Positions 32,555-40,243 of a DNA stretch of 57,112 nt are shown here, piece after piece; position 1 is the first letter of the stretch, and the number at the start of each line of letters is the position of its first letter. Below the pieces are notes generated by a model. It was not told where the DNA came from. It saw only the letters and a list, made by a program, of their open reading frames with translations, and searched no databases. Both the position numbers and the translations under genes were made by a program. Origin of the DNA: a virus; IMG/VR virus record IMGVR_UViG_3300005519_000204, positions 1-57,112 of that record; one strand, given 5' to 3'.

Positions 32555-32601
32555 CAATATCGTTCGAATTGTGTAACGGATCGGCATCGTACCCCATCGC
32601 C

Positions 32602-32826
32602 ATGAAGAACTCTCCTGGTTACCGCCCGCGGATGTATGCGCCGCGTGGCACGACAAAACGAAAGCGCATTCCGATCGGTCTCGATCCCGAACACCTGGCG
32701 CGCTGCAAGGTGCTGGATGCCGCCGAGAACCAGACCGACGCGGCCTACGTCCTTCAGGTGTATCTCGAAGGCCAGGCGCATCGCCATCAATGCAGGACCG
32801 CCCTCGGTGGTCTTGACGCTAGGTAA
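32602..32826 (+). CDS. Small ribbon-helix-helix-like regulator (Cox/Apl position)
   Basis: A 74-residue basic protein ('MKNSPGYRPRMYAPRGTTKR'). 'KRIPIGLDPEHLARCKVLDA' has the strand-helix pattern of ribbon-helix-helix DNA-binding proteins, followed by a second helix ('TDAAYVLQVYLEG'). It is the first rightward early gene opposite cI, where P2-like phages encode Cox or Apl. It probably acts as the lytic-side repressor of cI and perhaps as a recombination directionality factor. Confidence 0.62.
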   Translation: MKNSPGYRPRMYAPRGTTKRKRIPIGLDPEHLARCKVLDAAENQTDAAYVLQVYLEGQAHRHQCRTALGGLDAR

Positions 32827-32858
32827 GCGTAGAAGCGGTGTATGAGGACTAAACGGAT

Positions 32859-33188
32859 ATGACAGCCCCGCGCAACACCATCGCCTGCCCGCACTGCCAC
32901 GCGCGCATGCGCACGATCACCTCCCGGCAACTGAGCACCCTGGTGCGTGAAATCTACTTCGACTGCATGAATGTCGATTGCAGTCACCGCTGCGTGGCGC
33001 AGCTGGGGATCGTTCGCACCCTGGTGCCGAGCTTGATCCCGGATGCCCTAGTGTCCTTGCCTATCGTGGCGCGCCGCGCCAACGACATCGTCGTGGCACC
33101 GGCGACGCAGCCAACCACCGACCCAACCCCTGCGCCACCGTGTTCCGGTGCGGCAGGTTCCCACTACGCACCGATGGCGCTCAACTGA
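32859..33188 (+). CDS. ogr: Ogr/Delta-type zinc-finger late transcription activator
   Basis: A 109-residue protein with the Ogr/Delta zinc-binding pattern C10-x2-C13 ... C36-x4-C41 ('CPHCHARM', 'FDCMNVDCSHRC'), which in P2, P4 and 186 activators contacts DNA and the RNA polymerase alpha subunit. The N-terminal 75 residues are the activator domain; the C-terminal tail is Pro/Thr/Ala-rich and probably disordered. It lies in the early operon rather than next to D. Its likely targets are the two GTTCT-N14-AGAAC dyads. Confidence 0.85.
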   Translation: MTAPRNTIACPHCHARMRTITSRQLSTLVREIYFDCMNVDCSHRCVAQLGIVRTLVPSLIPDALVSLPIVARRANDIVVAPATQPTTDPTPAPPCSGAAGSHYAPMALN

Positions 33189-33202
33189 CTGCAGGGGTTC
33201 TT

Positions 33203-33592
33203 ATGGCGTTCTCTCACGCGCACGACCACACCCACACGGGGATGCTGATCCACAGCGCCACGCGCTTCATCGTCGCGCACCAGGCCGAGCATCTGGACAG
33301 CGAACAGCTCATCAAACGGTGCTGCGCGCACCTGATGGTCACCGCCGGCATCACCGAAAGAGCCGCGCAGCACTACGCCATGCATGCCCTGGCCGAGCTG
33401 CAAGCCAAACACGTTCCCGCCTACTTCGACATCAGCCGCAGCACCTCCTACGTGGTGCGGGTGGTCGATCCGACCACCGGGCACGCGTATGCCTTGACGG
33501 CGAGCGACGTGTTGCAGGTGGTCAGGATGCAGCACGAACCCGGCCACGACGCGGCTCGCATCACCCAGCAATGCGGACGGCGTGCCGGCTGA
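33203..33592 (+). CDS. Hypothetical early phage protein
   Basis: A 129-residue protein starting at ATG 33203 ('MAFSHAHDHTHTGMLIHSAT'), with GGGG upstream. It begins with a His-rich stretch and continues as helices ('EQLIKRCCAHLMVTAGITER', 'AQHYAMHALAELQA') and a beta region ('RSTSYVVRVVDPTTGHAYAL'). I recognise no domain. It sits between ogr and the antisense-RNA immunity element in the early operon. Confidence 0.65.
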   Translation: MAFSHAHDHTHTGMLIHSATRFIVAHQAEHLDSEQLIKRCCAHLMVTAGITERAAQHYAMHALAELQAKHVPAYFDISRSTSYVVRVVDPTTGHAYALTASDVLQVVRMQHEPGHDAARITQQCGRRAG

Positions 33593-33764
33593 TCTAGCCG
33601 CAACGTCCTAACCCCTTTCCCCTTTCTTTTTCCTTCGCCGGCGGCCGGGTGCAGCCGGCACGGACACGGCTTGCCTGATGATGACGACACCACCCGAACA
33701 AGCGTTGACACCTCGCCTCCCACGGAGGGATGCTTCGGCCGTCGCCGCCCAATCGGTGACCGGG

Positions 33765-33788
33765 TTTAGCAGCCCGAACGGATACAGG
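33765..33788 (+). promoter_or_regulatory. seqA-like antisense target, upstream
   Basis: TTTAGCAG ... GATACAGG is a direct repeat of the downstream target at 33954-33993. It is complementary to two exposed segments of the intervening structured RNA (GATACAGG pairs with 33911-33918; TTAGCAG pairs with 33925-33931). Confidence 0.55.
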
Positions 33789-33874
33789 CGCACACGCGCC
33801 CATCGGCTGATGTCGGCGCTTTTTTATCGCCCGCAGTCGGCGCACGCTTGCGCGCAGCGCGGTTCGCTTTATGG

Positions 33875-33944
33875 CGGGCGGCGCGGGGAGGCCTTCGGGC
33901 CTGCCGGGTTCCTGTATCTCCGGTCTGCTAACCCCGCGCCGTCC
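33875..33944 (+). ncRNA. P4 CI / C4-like antisense immunity RNA
   Basis: A closing stem CGGGCGGCGCGGGG (33875-33888) / CCCCGCGCCGTCCG (33932-33945) has one mismatch. Inside are an AGGC-CUUCGG-GCCU tetraloop hairpin (33889-33902) and a hairpin CCGG...CCGG whose loop shows GGTTCCTGTATC (33907-33918). An unpaired TCTGCTAA (33924-33931) follows. The first is a perfect 12-base complement of 33982-33993, the second of TTAGCAG at 33955-33961. P4 CI and P1/P7 C4 RNAs work this way: they pair with flanking seqA/seqC on nascent leader RNA and force early termination. Confidence 0.6.
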
Positions 33945-33953
33945 GTCACCCTG

Positions 33954-33993
33954 TTTAGCAGCGGGGTGACGGGCTCAACCCGATACAGGAACC
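33954..33993 (+). promoter_or_regulatory. seqC-like antisense target, downstream
   Basis: TTTAGCAG (33954-33961) and GATACAGGAACC (33982-33993) are complementary to the two displayed segments of the upstream structured RNA. The second ends 5 bases before the ATG at 33999, so pairing would also cover its ribosome binding site. Confidence 0.55.
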
Positions 33994-33998
33994 GCCCA

Positions 33999-34262
33999 AT
34001 GTCTGCACCCTACCGTGCCGCATGCGCTTGCCTGCGCGTCACACCTGCCCCGCACGGGCCGCGCCTCGAAGCCGTCTTCGCCGATCTACACGCCGCCACC
34101 GGAGCGCTGCTCGCCGCCGCGGCCGGCCTGTCCGCCGCCCTTGCGCACGGCATGATCGATCACGGCGACGTATACGAACTGCTCCGCACCGTGCATGCAC
34201 GCCTGAGCCAGGCCGCCACCGCCGCCGAGCGCGTCGCCCTGCGACAGGAGCGCGCGGCATGA
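33999..34262 (+). CDS. Small early protein behind the antisense target
   Basis: An 87-residue protein, 'MSAPYRAACACLRVTPAPHG'. The frame is open from 33678 through the antisense RNA region, but homology-free sequence and the RNA structure there favour ATG 33999. It is helical and Ala-rich ('EAVFADLHAATGALLAAAAG', 'ARLSQAATAAERVALRQE'). The start lies in the seqC target, so translation is probably controlled by the antisense RNA. It overlaps the next gene (ATGA). The function is unknown. Confidence 0.6.
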   Translation: MSAPYRAACACLRVTPAPHGPRLEAVFADLHAATGALLAAAAGLSAALAHGMIDHGDVYELLRTVHARLSQAATAAERVALRQERAA

Positions 34263-34534
34263 CGCCCGCCGAACGCTCGTGCCTCACCTGTGTCTTCCAC
34301 ACCCAGCCGGCGGAACTGGGCGGTGACATCCACCTGTGCCGGCTGCCGCCGGATTGCGCACCGCCCGCGGCGTGCGACGAGGACGATCACGGGGACGGCG
34401 ACGCCGCCGACCGCACCTACCTGGGCACCGGTTGTGACGTGATGCGCCGCATGGGCGCGGCCTGCGGGCCGCATGCGGCCTTCTGGCTGGCAGCCCCGCA
34501 CGTCGATGCAGTGCCCGGCGAGGACGGCGCATGA
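34259..34534 (+). CDS. Small Cys-rich early protein upstream of the primase
   Basis: A 91-residue protein with 'CLTCVFHTQPA' near the N-terminus and further Cys ('LCRLPPDCAPPAACDE', 'GTGCDVMRR', 'AACGPHAAF'), a pattern suited to zinc binding. It is acidic in the middle. It overlaps neighbours by 4 bases on both sides, so it is translated with the primase and may be a replication accessory factor. The family is not recognised. Confidence 0.65.
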   Translation: MTPAERSCLTCVFHTQPAELGGDIHLCRLPPDCAPPAACDEDDHGDGDAADRTYLGTGCDVMRRMGAACGPHAAFWLAAPHVDAVPGEDGA

Positions 34535-37245
34535 GTGCACCGCGCTACGCCATGAGCACTGAGCTGCTCGCCGATATCACGCGCGAGCTGATTCACCAAT
34601 TCGGCTTCAAGGCCAAGAAGGAGTATTTGCGCGGCGGCAAGTGCCCCGATTGCGGCAAGCCGGAGCTGTACGCCAACGCCGGCGCGCCGTGGGTGATTCG
34701 CTGCGGTCGCTTGAAGAACTGCGGTTACGAAGCCTCAGCGAAAGACCTGTTTCCCGATCTCTTCGAGGACTGGTCCGAACGCTACAGCAAGACCGACGAC
34801 CACCCGCACGCCGCGGCCGATGCCTATCTGAAGAATGCGCGCGGCTTCAACCTGGCGCGCGTGCAAGGCACGTACACGCAAGAATGGTTCAAGGACCTGG
34901 ACAGCGGCGCGACCTCGGCCACCGTGCGCTTCGCGCTGCCCGGCGGCGGCTACTGGGAACGCCTGATCGATCGCGCGCACCGCTTCGGCAAGATGAAAGC
35001 GCGCTTTGCACCAGGCAAGCGCTACGCGGGCGAGGTGTGGATATCGCCGACCGTCCCGGCCGAGAAGCTGGCCACCCTCGACACGCTCTGGATCGTGGAA
35101 GGCATCTTCGATGCGGTCGCGCTCGGTCATCACGGCATCGATGCCGTGTCGGCCATGAGCTGCAACAACTACCCGGACGCGTTCCTGGCCAGGTTGCGTG
35201 CGCAGCGCGCAGGCGCCCTGCCGACCCTGGTGTGGGCCTTGGACGGCGACGCCGCCGGTCGTGACTACACGCAGCGCTGGGTCAAGCGCGCCCGCAAGGA
35301 CGGCTGGAAGTGCGAGGCCGCCACGATCCCGCAGACCGCCAAGGCCAAGCAAGACTGGAACGACCTGCATCTGGCCGACAAGCTGACGCCGAACGATATC
35401 GACGAATACCGGTACCAGGGGTCGCTGCTGATCGCGCGCAACCATGCCGACAAGGCCCGGCTGATCTACCGCCGTACCGGCATGGCGACGTTCTTCTACG
35501 ACTTCGCCGATCGCCTGTACTGGTTCGACCTGGACATCCGGGCGCTGGACAAAGCAATGCAGCAGCTGGAGGAGAAAGACCCCGACCAGGACGAGCAGGA
35601 ACGCCGCGACCAGGCGCTGGTGGAAGCCTGCGAGAACGTGGAGATCGCCAACTGCAACCCTCAGCCGCTGTACTACCAGGCCAACACCGTCACCGACGAG
35701 TCCTGGTACTACTACCGCGTCACCTTCCCGCATGGCGGCGGCGCGGTGAAGAACACCTTCGCCGGCAGCAGCCTGGCCAGCGCGAGCGAGTTCAAGAAGC
35801 GCCTCTTGAGCATCGCGCCCGGTGCCGTGTTCACCGGCACCAGCCAGCAGCTCGATCGCATCATCCAGCGCCAATTGTTCAACATCAAAACGGTCGAGAC
35901 GATCGACTTCGTGGGGTACAGCAAGGAGCACAGCGTCTATGTCATGGGCGACATCGCCATCAAGGACGGCGTGGTGCACACGCTCAACGACGAGGACTAC
36001 TTCGAGCTGGGCAAGCTCAACCTCAAGACGCTGAGCCAGTCGCCGCAGCTCTCGATCAACCGCGACCGACGCGAATACCGCGCGGAGTGGCTCGATCTGG
36101 TGTGGCAGTGCTTTGGCGCCAAGGGCCTGGTCGCCCTCGCTTTCTGGTTCGGGAGCGTGTTTGCCGAGCAAATCCGCCAGGCGCAAAAGAGCTACCCCTT
36201 CCTGGAACTGGTGGGCGAGGCCGGCGCCGGCAAGTCCACGCTGATCGAATTCATGTGGAAGCTGTTCGGGCGGCGCGACTACGAAGGCTTTGACCCATCC
36301 AAGTCCACGCATGCGGCTCGCGCGCGCAACTTCGCGCAGGTCTCGAACCTGCCGGTGGTGCTGATCGAGAGCGATCGCGACGACGACGCCAAGAAGCGCT
36401 TTGACTGGGACGAGCTGAAGACCGCCTACAACGGCCGCAGCGTGCGCGCGACGGGCGTGAAGAACTCCGGCAATGAGACGCGCGAGCCGCCCTTCCGCGC
36501 CACGGTGGTGATTTCGCAGAACGCCAAGGTGGAGGCCAGCGAGGCGATCATGCAGCGCATCTGCCATATCACGGTGGATCGCTCGGCGCATACCGCGCAG
36601 ACGCGTGCGGCGGCGCTCAAGCTGGAACAGACGCCGGTGGATGCGGTGAGCCACTTCTTGCTGCTGGCCACCCGCGCGGAAGCCAAGGTGATGGAGACCA
36701 TCCTGGCCAATGCGCCCCAGCACGAGCACGCGCTGTTGGAACATCCGGAGATCAAGACCACACGTATCGCCAAGAACCACGGCCAGTTGCTCGCAGTGTT
36801 CGATGCGCTGTCGCACGTCGTCACGCTTACGGACGAACAAAAGGACGCAGTACTGCGCGAAGTGCGGGGCATGGCCGTCGAGCGCCAGGCCTCCATCAGC
36901 AGCGACCACAAAGTAGTGCAGAACTTCTGGGAGCGCTTCGACTATCTCGATACGTGGAACGGCGCGATGGCGACGCTCAACCACAGCCGCAACCCGCACG
37001 AGATCGCGGTCAACCTCAATCACTTCGAGCAAACCGCGGCGCAGCATCGCCTGGAAGTACCCTCGCTGGCCGATCTCAAAAAGCACTTGCGCTCGTCGCG
37101 CTTGCGCAAATTCGTAGACATGAAGGCCGTCAACAGCGCCATCTGGCTTCACGACAACACCGACCTCACCAAGGGCCGCACCGTCAAATGCTGGGTGTTT
37201 CAGCGCGGCCCGAATGAACAGCTGACTTCATCGGCAAAAAACTAA
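34531..37245 (+). CDS. Toprim primase-helicase, replication protein (P4 alpha-like)
   Basis: A 904-residue replication protein. An N-terminal zinc finger has Cys38, Cys41, Cys58 and Cys64 ('KCPDCGKP', 'IRCGRLKNCGYEA'). A Toprim domain has Glu190 ('LWIVEGIFDAVAL') and Asp238-x-Asp240 ('ALDGDAAGRDYTQRW'). A helicase-type ATPase has Walker A 'GEAGAGKST' at 562-570 and an acidic Walker B-like 'VVLIESDRDD'. This is the toprim-domain type common in P2-like phages of xanthomonads and replaces the P2 A nickase. It probably primes phage DNA synthesis and unwinds the origin. It overlaps the gene upstream by 4 bases. The late 3' part is rich in charged helices. Confidence 0.88.
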   Translation: MSAPRYAMSTELLADITRELIHQFGFKAKKEYLRGGKCPDCGKPELYANAGAPWVIRCGRLKNCGYEASAKDLFPDLFEDWSERYSKTDDHPHAAADAYLKNARGFNLARVQGTYTQEWFKDLDSGATSATVRFALPGGGYWERLIDRAHRFGKMKARFAPGKRYAGEVWISPTVPAEKLATLDTLWIVEGIFDAVALGHHGIDAVSAMSCNNYPDAFLARLRAQRAGALPTLVWALDGDAAGRDYTQRWVKRARKDGWKCEAATIPQTAKAKQDWNDLHLADKLTPNDIDEYRYQGSLLIARNHADKARLIYRRTGMATFFYDFADRLYWFDLDIRALDKAMQQLEEKDPDQDEQERRDQALVEACENVEIANCNPQPLYYQANTVTDESWYYYRVTFPHGGGAVKNTFAGSSLASASEFKKRLLSIAPGAVFTGTSQQLDRIIQRQLFNIKTVETIDFVGYSKEHSVYVMGDIAIKDGVVHTLNDEDYFELGKLNLKTLSQSPQLSINRDRREYRAEWLDLVWQCFGAKGLVALAFWFGSVFAEQIRQAQKSYPFLELVGEAGAGKSTLIEFMWKLFGRRDYEGFDPSKSTHAARARNFAQVSNLPVVLIESDRDDDAKKRFDWDELKTAYNGRSVRATGVKNSGNETREPPFRATVVISQNAKVEASEAIMQRICHITVDRSAHTAQTRAAALKLEQTPVDAVSHFLLLATRAEAKVMETILANAPQHEHALLEHPEIKTTRIAKNHGQLLAVFDALSHVVTLTDEQKDAVLREVRGMAVERQASISSDHKVVQNFWERFDYLDTWNGAMATLNHSRNPHEIAVNLNHFEQTAAQHRLEVPSLADLKKHLRSSRLRKFVDMKAVNSAIWLHDNTDLTKGRTVKCWVFQRGPNEQLTSSAKN

Positions 37246-37272
37246 AAAGCAAAACAGGGAGAAAAGAGCCTC

Positions 37273-37485
37273 ATGAACAAGAACCATCATATCGTTGATG
37301 CTGAGCTACTTCGTACGCTTTCGGGCAAACGCACGGAAGCCGCAGTGCGTAGATGGGCACGTCGACAGGGTATCGCTCTCAAGGATGGAGCCAATGGTCC
37401 ATGGACGACGATTCAAGCGGTAAACGCTTCGCTGGGAATTGCGGAAGCACGCAATGATGTAGCGTACAGCCCGGACATCCTATGA
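37273..37485 (+). CDS. Excisionase-like small protein (DUF4224 type)
   Basis: A 70-residue protein with AGGGAGAA upstream. 'HHIVDAELLRTLSGKRTEAA' followed by 'RWARRQGIALKDGANG' matches the DUF4224-type domain usually encoded just before phage integrases. It is the likely recombination directionality factor. It overlaps the integrase by 4 bases (ATGA). It is AT-richer than the primase. Confidence 0.75.
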   Translation: MNKNHHIVDAELLRTLSGKRTEAAVRRWARRQGIALKDGANGPWTTIQAVNASLGIAEARNDVAYSPDIL

Positions 37486-38666
37486 CTCGCGGCAGGAAGC
37501 GTAAATACGACCCTACTATTCCACGACATATTGATCAGGCGAAGATCCCTAACGGCGTCTATTGGCACCGTCAACGGCATTTTTGGTACACGATTTATGT
37601 CGACGGCAAGTCCCGGAGCAAAAAAATTGCCGACAAGACAGCACTTCTGTCGGACTTGTTCCGCATCGCTGACGAATTGTCGGGATTGGACGAGCAAATG
37701 CTCGATTACATGCTCGAGCAATTTGAACAGTCCGATAAGTTCAAAGCCTTGAAGGAAGCAACCCGGGATGATTATCGATATTGCCGACGCGTGGTTCAGA
37801 CTTTCCAGACAAAGCTAGGTGTGCCCTTTGCAAAGCTCAATCGCAAGCGCATCACTCGGCCCATAGTGCAAAAGCTCATTGACGAGCTAGCAAAGGGCGA
37901 ACGGGCACGTGACGGTAGTTATCCGAAGCCAACACCATCTAAGGCAAATCACGTCTTGCGCTACCTGTCACGCGCATTCGAGTGGGGAATCAACCGCGGC
38001 TTTAGCAATGAGAATCCGGCATCGGGGGTAGAAGCCGCCACCGAACGAGCGGATCCCCGCATGCCAGAGCTCGTCACCATGCGTGCAGTCATCGCGCTTT
38101 GGCGGCGTCGTGGAACCCTTCCCAGTCGACGTAAAGGGTCGCTGTCGCCCTACTTATGGGCGGTCGCGGAAATTGCTTACCGCTGCCGCATGCGTAACGT
38201 CGAAGTACGTAAGTTGTCGGATGCTGATGCATTGCAGGAGGGCATCTATGTCGATCGCGTAAAGGGGAGTCGCGACAACGTCACCCGCTGGATTCCTGCA
38301 TTACGCGAGGCATGGGACTTTTTAGTGCAAAGGCGGAATGCAATATGGGCGAAAAGGCGAAGACCCGTACCACTTCGCGCTGAAGATCGGCCGTTGATCA
38401 TCGCCGAAGATGGTGCACGTGTTTCGAAGGAAGCACTCAAGAGCGCATGGGCACGCGGCATTGAAATCGCGATGGAAGCCAAACTTATCACAGATGCAGA
38501 GCGCTTCGGTCTACATGGGCTCAAGCACCGCGGAATCACGGATACAGAAGGCACGCCTGACAAGAAGCAGCAAGCTAGTGGTCACGTAGAACGACGCATG
38601 GTCCATCGCTACGACCATGAAGTCCCCCTGGTCGAACCCGCCGGAGAAGTGACTGATATCGGTTAA
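37482..38666 (+). CDS. int: Tyrosine-recombinase integrase
   Basis: A 394-residue integrase. The N-terminal arm-binding part carries 'GVYWHRQRHFWYTIYVDGKS'. A SAM-like core-binding region follows ('SDKFKALKEATRDDYRYCRR'). The catalytic domain has Arg238 ('CRMRNVEVRKL'), 'LHGLKHRGITDT' as box II with Lys where many family members have Arg, 'ASGHVERRMVHRYDH' and nucleophile Tyr377. The HGLK version is common in a subfamily of xanthomonad and pseudomonad phage integrases. It stops 69 bases before the tRNA-Asn-derived core, as expected for a phage using that tRNA as attB. Confidence 0.92.
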   Translation: MTRGRKRKYDPTIPRHIDQAKIPNGVYWHRQRHFWYTIYVDGKSRSKKIADKTALLSDLFRIADELSGLDEQMLDYMLEQFEQSDKFKALKEATRDDYRYCRRVVQTFQTKLGVPFAKLNRKRITRPIVQKLIDELAKGERARDGSYPKPTPSKANHVLRYLSRAFEWGINRGFSNENPASGVEAATERADPRMPELVTMRAVIALWRRRGTLPSRRKGSLSPYLWAVAEIAYRCRMRNVEVRKLSDADALQEGIYVDRVKGSRDNVTRWIPALREAWDFLVQRRNAIWAKRRRPVPLRAEDRPLIIAEDGARVSKEALKSAWARGIEIAMEAKLITDAERFGLHGLKHRGITDTEGTPDKKQQASGHVERRMVHRYDHEVPLVEPAGEVTDIG

Positions 38667-38691
38667 TTTTATACGTGTTTTTATACGCGCC

Positions 38692-38726
38692 CAAATAAAA
38701 AGGGCCTGCGAAGCTCGCAAGCCCTT
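38692..38726 (-). terminator. Terminator of the (interrupted) tRNA-Asn unit
   Basis: On the minus strand AGGGCTTGCGA-GCT-TCGCAGGCCCT is followed by TTTTTATTTGG. It lies directly downstream of the tRNA-Asn 3' end and probably terminates the tRNA transcript. It also faces the end of the integrase gene. Confidence 0.7.
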
Positions 38727-38734
38727 GATATATC

Positions 38735-38783
38735 TGGCGCCCGAAGTTGGACTCGAACCAACGACCCCCTGATTAACAGTCAA
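38735..38783 (-). other. Attachment core: 3' half of tRNA-Asn (anticodon GTT) without the 5' half
   Basis: On the minus strand TGACTGTTAATCAGGGGGTC continues through the variable and T arms (TTCGAGTCCAA) to an encoded GCGCCA end. Anticodon GTT lies at 38775-38777. Sequence beyond 38783 does not form the anticodon stem, D arm or acceptor 5' strand, so this is not a working tRNA. It is the crossover core left by integration. Its orientation (3' end towards the integrase, broken side to the right) means that DNA to its right has been inserted in the tRNA. Confidence 0.8.
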
Positions 38784-39249
38784 TCCCGATTTTTTTACTT
38801 TTCAGATAGTTGGCGCACATCGATTTACGCAAAAAGGGGTAATTTGCTACGTATCAATGCGGCATCGATGGCAGGTTTTACGCGCAAAGCAGTCAACGCG
38901 ATCGCCGGAGTGATGTGCGAGAGCATGTGTCACTCCCGCGTCGGAGTGTCGGCGCGGGAGTGAGGCTTCTTCAATTAACAACGCACCAAAAAGGCCCAGG
39001 CGGTGTAGCCGTAGTCCCACGCGTCAAGCACCTTTTTCGAGTTGCGTACGCGACGGAAGCGACAGAATACCCACTTGAACCCTTTAGGGGCTGCCTTCAC
39101 ATTAATCGGACGGATACATAACACCTCCTCCAGGAAGATGATTTTTCTTGCTTCTAGGAGGCATGCGACCGTACACTCGGGGCCGCACCTGACAGTGCTC
39201 CAGAAACAAGTTCGACGCCTTCCAATCGTCGAAACCTAGGGCCACGTGG
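38784..39249. other. Gene-poor boundary region with strong hairpins
   Basis: No supported gene. CACTCCCGCG (38931-38940) and CGCGGGAGTG (38953-38962) form a perfect 10-bp stem with a 12-base loop. CCTCCT / AGGAGG (39124-39129 / 39156-39161) encloses a further partly paired stem. A palindromic GCCACGTGG pair flanks the ImmA stop. Open frames here lack ribosome binding sites. Confidence 0.45.
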
Positions 39250-39804
39250 TTACCAGCCACGTGGCTTTACCATTTTTAGAACCTTCAACCGGTTTACTGC
39301 TGCAGTCTGCGAGACGCCGCAGCGCTCCATAATGTCCCGGACTGACCCGCAAGCCTTGACGACTTCTTCGGGCATCAGTAGGGACGCTGCAAATTCGTTT
39401 GCTTGCCACTCTGAACATTCATAGGGGGCAATCGTCTGCGACTGGTGCGTCTCTCGAAAAAAGGGCACCCCCTGATGGAGAAGGAGATGCCCCAACTCGT
39501 GGCTAACCGTAAATCGTGCGCGGCCGTCATTTGCCGCAGCCCTCTCGTAGACGGACCGCGGCAATTTCATATGCAGCTTGTCTGGCCAGGTTGCCCCTTC
39601 CATTCCCGGCATTTCATGGTCGTCGACGATCTCCAGCACGAAGTCGTCCATCACCTGCGGCAACACAAACTCTACGTACTCGACGACCGGGAAGGCGTCG
39701 GGACTGTCACCTGCAATAAGTGAAAAATGATTGCGGAGCAGGTTCGCGTGCGTGCTGATATCAGCACGCCTACGACCTGGCACGCGCCGGCGAAAGCCTG
39801 TCAT
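39250..39804 (-). CDS. ImmA/IrrE-family metallopeptidase
   Basis: A 184-residue protein with the zinc-protease motif 'SHELGHLLLH' (His102, Glu103, His106) and the family element 'EWQANEFAASLLMPEEVVKA'. The C-terminus has a helix-turn-helix-like 'VRDIMERCGVSQTAAVNRLK'. ImmA-type peptidases cleave partner repressors after DNA damage or other signals. It overlaps the XRE gene upstream by 4 bases, so they form one unit. The stop codon lies in the loop of a 9-bp hairpin (GCCACGTGG / CCACGTGGC) that is not followed by a T-run. Confidence 0.85.
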   Translation of the reverse strand: MTGFRRRVPGRRRADISTHANLLRNHFSLIAGDSPDAFPVVEYVEFVLPQVMDDFVLEIVDDHEMPGMEGATWPDKLHMKLPRSVYERAAANDGRARFTVSHELGHLLLHQGVPFFRETHQSQTIAPYECSEWQANEFAASLLMPEEVVKACGSVRDIMERCGVSQTAAVNRLKVLKMVKPRGW

Positions 39805-40190
39805 CGTTTTTGCCCTTTCTGGTTATTTGGCCAAGTTAACGTTTCAAGTAGCTTTGCTGCCTTCTCGCTATCGATCGTGGGAAATGCGCGCGCAAAAGCT
39901 ACCGCCAATTCTCGTGATCTATCGCTGGTGCCCTCCGTTAAGTCGATTCGAACAGCTGTAGTCGATAGCGCGGCCAAATTTCGTAACCGCGCCTCTGCTG
40001 CAGCATCCAAGTTGTAGTGATGAACGATGCCTTGCAAGAAGTCTTCAGGAGGGGAGCGCTTCCCCAGTTCTACTGCACTGATAAATGACGCCGTGCAACG
40101 CAGTGCCCGAGCCAGGTCGGCAATACGCTCCAGCGCGTCAATACGCAGCTTCCTGAGCTCTTTGCCTAATGGAGTGAGAGCGTTACTCAT
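39801..40190 (-). CDS. XRE-family repressor paired with ImmA-like peptidase
   Basis: A 129-residue helix-turn-helix protein starting at 40190 ('MSNALTPLGKELRKLRIDAL') with AAAGGGG upstream. The HTH 'RIADLARALRCTASFISAVE' followed by 'LGKRSPPEDFLQGIVHHYNL' is of the XRE type. With the overlapping ImmA gene it forms an ImmR/ImmA-like switch, or a toxin-antitoxin-like pair. A CACGTG palindrome lies about 55 bp upstream and is a good operator candidate. Confidence 0.8.
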   Translation of the reverse strand: MSNALTPLGKELRKLRIDALERIADLARALRCTASFISAVELGKRSPPEDFLQGIVHHYNLDAAAEARLRNLAALSTTAVRIDLTEGTSDRSRELAVAFARAFPTIDSEKAAKLLETLTWPNNQKGQKR

Positions 40191-40243
40191 GCTTGCCCCT
40201 TTGGGTCTCGAAGTGATTTGCCTAGTGTCCGAATTGTAGGTCG

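Larger units (their letters stand above)
1..38783. mobile_element. P2-like prophage (left end outside window)
   Basis: The order Q-P | O-N-M-L-X-lysis-R-S-V-W-J-I-fibre-FI-FII-E-T-U-D is the P2 late-gene order. It is followed by cargo, a CI-type repressor, an Ogr-like activator, a primase, an excisionase-like gene and an integrase that stops beside a tRNA-Asn-derived core. Repressor, activator and integrase lie on the D side, an arrangement I associate with P2-like phages of xanthomonads and pseudomonads. The other attachment site is not seen and should lie left of base 1. Most late genes are intact, so the element could be functional. The two marginal genes and the RHS block look like lysogenic-conversion cargo. 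Confidence 0.85.

Noticed and set aside
33678-33998. N-terminal extension of the 87-residue early gene back to 33678 (Ash-like protein)
   Set aside because: The stretch coincides with the antisense RNA and its targets, so base-pairing constraints explain the open frame better. A leader peptide is not excluded.
34735-37152. An 805-residue open frame on the minus strand opposite the primase
   Set aside because: It is an antisense shadow of a GC-rich gene: low complexity, rich in Leu, Arg, His and Val, with no ribosome binding site, while the plus strand encodes zinc-finger, Toprim and Walker motifs.
38735-38815. A complete tRNA-Asn gene
   Set aside because: Only the anticodon-to-3' half is present; beyond 38783 there is no matching anticodon-stem strand, D arm or acceptor strand.
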